A stretch of DNA of 64,000 bases from contig ARYC01017288.1 in the NCBI GenBank assembly GCA_000711775.1, forward strand, positions 62,001 through 126,000, in the 5' to 3' direction. The notes under the pieces are model-generated. The model saw nothing but the letters and a program-made list of their open reading frames with translations. It searched no databases and had not been told where the DNA came from. Shown here piece after piece: positions 61,959-64,000 of the stretch. Numbering within the stretch: the stretch's first letter is position 1; every line of letters starts with the position of its first letter. The DNA comes from Oxytricha trifallax (taxonomy: Eukaryota; Ciliophora; Spirotrichea; Sporadotrichida; Oxytrichidae). Position numbers and translations under genes: made by a program.

Positions 61959-62204
61959 ACACAAACTGAACTTGAATAATCTATTCAGGAAGAATAAAGC
62001 TCTTTAATTGGGTATTGGAAGAATAAGAAGCTAGTATTTCAAATTATGAAGAAGTTTAATGTAAATTTGGCTGGTTTAAATATATTGATCAAAGAATTCA
62101 TACAAAGCACCGTTCTTGATAGACAAACATTATAGGCAAAAATATTGGAAAAACTTGCAAACAATAACACTTATCAAATAAATGTTCTTTAAAAATACGA
62201 ATGA
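61959..62204 (+). CDS. Short unknown coding segment, start unresolved
   Basis: An 81-codon frame with coding-like composition: TQTELEQSIQEEQSSLIGYW, LVFQIMKKFNVNLAGLNILI, VLDRQTLQAKILEKLANN, ending at TGA 62202. The same frame continues upstream to an ATG at 61932, but a TGA (61956-61958) lies eight codons after it. A small IES or another upstream segment may supply the start. Confidence 0.4.
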
Positions 62205-62838
62205 ACTTAGGGGATTTGGATAATTTCTATTTTAAATAAAGTTAAAATAATTGCTAACTGTATTGAATTGTTAAAGATTGCTTTTCATATTAAATTTTGT
62301 CTTAAATTCTTTAAAGTTTTATATTTTTATAATATATCGCAGGGATTTATCACTAATCATCATATATGACTAAACTCTTTCAAAAAGACTCATAAATTTC
62401 ATATTCGGGTCTTTACTTTACGAATTACTTCGCTTATCCATCGATCATTACTATATATTAAATCTCACGGTAAATTAGGCTTAACATAATATATTTGGAA
62501 CATTTCTCAGATTTAATAAGAATATTTTAGGACAGAAAAGAAAATAATTCTTATTAAGCTTTAATTAATTAAATTGCTTGACTTGATACAAAGCAGCTTT
62601 ATTTATAGCTTAACATCAAATTCTAATGGTAACTATAGTAGTCTATTAAAATTATAAATTTAAACAAATTTATTTACTATTTCTTTTATTAAATTATTTA
62701 TTTTTTAATTACTTTTCTGTCGGAAATTAAAAAAAAATTAATTTAATGCCTTTGCGTAAAACTATTTTACTCATATGCATAATAAATTGGGATTATAATA
62801 TTGTAAATTATATTCATTTTATTATATACAAGTTAAAA
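62205..62838. other. AT-rich spacer
   Basis: Nothing recognised. Confidence 0.5.
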
Positions 62839-64000
62839 ATGAGCCTTAGTCAATTGTTCAAAAACTTAGACCAGTAAAATGAGTAGCCCTAAAACGATAT
62901 TCCACTCTAAAATAACAAAAGCCCTAATTAAAGTGACTATTAATAAAGCTATTGCTAAAATTTTCTTTAAATGTAAAAACACATAAAGTAAAATTAAAAT
63001 GACATTTACAAAGGTCAATTGAAATATGCACATCAAATTTGATAATAAAAATATACTAAGGGAATATATTTTTCTTTAAAAACCATTATGTGAGTTCAAA
63101 TTATAATAATGTAAATGGTTTCTAAAAGCCCTGTTCAATAAACATTATTTTATGTAATTTAATTAATCTCGAGAGAGCTTTAATATTGTAGGAATACATT
63201 CAAAATGGAAAAATAAAGTTGTATTTAAATTATCAATGATATAATTTTGGCAGTTAACTTTCTGAAAACAAATTGAATATGATACTTATTCAGAAAATTT
63301 AAAATTAACTAGACTTTGCCATTGGCGATACCCTTCTATTGAATTCTTTAACCATGATAATTTTACTTTATTTTTTGCATTAAAATCAACTAAACATATT
63401 TCCCTTAATTAAATTAGATCTATCTCGATTCGAGTACGATAAAATAGTACTACCAAAAGTAAAGTTTAGCTAGTTAATATTGTCTTTTCAATCAAATAAT
63501 TATCATATTTTTGATGTTTGTAAAATTTAACTGTCAATAATTCAATTGTTTGTTATTAAAATTAAATTTAATCTTTAATTTCACATTTTAAATGTATACC
63601 TATAATAATTAGATAAAATGAAAAACTTAATACCTATATTCTTATAAATTTTATGTTGATTTTACCATATAAATTATTAATTAGTTTACTTTAATTGCTA
63701 TTTATTTGAATAAATTCTTAATGATATATCCTCTTACTCTTTTGAATTATTCGAATAATAGATACTAGGAATATCATCACAAGAATAAAGCACTGATAGT
63801 TTGGAATCAAATCAAGTAAAACCATCTGTGAAAGAAGACTTTGCGCTTAAAATACCATTGTTCTCAAATTTATCTAACTTCGAGAGGAAGCTTATATTCG
63901 ACACCTATAAGTTAAAAGGTACCTAGAAGGCTGAAATGTAGAGATAGAGGGGCAGTTTCAGTATGGATACTGAGGGGATTCAATTTGTTAACTACCTCAT
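62839..64000 (+). CDS. Gene running off the window; possible cyclic-nucleotide-binding-type domain
   Basis: The start MSLSQLFKNLDQQNEQPQND opens a Q/N-rich segment (62839 to about 63000). After AT-rich DNA and a decayed MITE (63186-63605), coding resumes at about 63770. It reads SSQEQSTDSLESNQVKPSV, then DFALKIPLFSNLSNFERKL and LIFDTYKLKGTQKAEMQRQR to the window edge. The pattern IPLF--LS--ER--IF is typical of the helix that opens cyclic-nucleotide-binding domains. That is suggestive only, since the domain core lies beyond base 64000. Linking the two blocks into one gene is an inference from orientation, Q/N style and the absence of a stop or start between them. Confidence 0.5.
63184..63607. 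mobile_element. TA-flanked palindromic MITE, copy 3 (decayed)
   Basis: The body is about 63186-63605 between TA dinucleotides. The left terminus TTGTAGGAATACATTC is intact; the right terminus reads AATGTATACCTATAA with substitutions. Internal blocks (CTTTGCCATTGGCGATAC, AAGTAAAGTTTAGCTAG) align with copies 1 and 2 but differ at many sites, so this is the oldest copy. Confidence 0.8.

Noticed and set aside
1..64000. TBE transposons or telomeric C4A4/G4T4 termini
   Set aside because: No C4A4 tandem repeats and no TBE-type transposase were seen; isolated CCCCAAAA matches (for example near 47140) lie in coding sequence.
1..64000. CRISPR arrays, bacterial operons, rRNA or tRNA genes
   Set aside because: No spaced repeats, no ribosome-binding sites and no recognisable tRNA or rRNA were found; the genome is clearly eukaryotic.

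Overview
The window looks like germline (micronuclear) DNA of a hypotrich/stichotrich ciliate of the Oxytricha-Stylonychia-Tetmemena kind. Three things support this. (1) Conserved proteins read through only if TAA and TAG mean glutamine and TGA is the sole stop (for example ribonucleotide reductase R2, OSCP1, Yvh1 phosphatase, K+ channel). (2) The same genes are interrupted by AT-rich segments of about 35-350 bp that are not GT-AG introns. Each is bounded by a short direct repeat (pointer, 2-11 bp, often without TA), and deleting the segment plus one repeat copy restores both reading frame and protein homology. These are internal eliminated sequences (IESs). (3) Ordinary short GT-AG introns occur alongside them. 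The species is not determined. All genes resolved here are colinear; no scrambled order was seen.

Layout: 1-3.06 kb beta-mannosidase (minus, runs off the left end); 4.4-10.6 kb a large membrane-anchored cadherin-like (CADG/He_PIG) surface protein; 11.1-15.4 kb a Yvh1/DUSP12 phosphatase whose coding region carries a 1-kb palindromic insertion; 15.5-18.1 kb a KIF12-like kinesin (minus); 18.8-19.2 kb a palindromic MITE; 19.2-21.9 kb acid sphingomyelinase; 22.1-23.0 kb an NF-YA-like factor; 23.2-24.6 kb a low-complexity protein; 25.3-27.0 kb RanGAP; 27.3-30.1 kb small unknown genes; 30.2-32.0 kb a long inverted-repeat element with poly-C/poly-G ends; 32.1-36.5 kb an acidic protein, a SET-domain methyltransferase and a four-helix membrane protein; 36.7-40.2 kb a cyclic-nucleotide-gated-type K+ channel; 40.5-41.0 kb a small unknown; 41.05-43.78 kb a gene-poor AT-rich stretch; 43.8-45.4 kb OSCP1; 45.6-46.8 kb exosome RRP4; 46.9-49.2 kb and 50.0-51.9 kb two Q/N/S-rich proteins flanking mitochondrial ribosomal protein L11; 52.7-53.3 kb a small unknown; 53.8-55.3 kb ribonucleotide reductase R2; 55.7-60.4 kb a HEAT-repeat protein (PPP4R4-like) interrupted by a second MITE; 61.0-61.5 kb and 61.96-62.2 kb small unknowns; 62.8 kb to the end a gene that runs off the right end and contains a third, decayed MITE copy.

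The genes are mostly unrelated housekeeping functions, as expected where each becomes its own small somatic chromosome; no operon-like logic links them. The most interesting signal is the relation between transposon-like palindromes and IESs. One TA-flanked MITE and one TTAA/ATTAAT-flanked 1-kb palindrome sit inside conserved coding sequence, and exact removal to a single target copy restores the frame in both cases. Intact domestic or parasitic foldback elements are therefore being handled like IESs.
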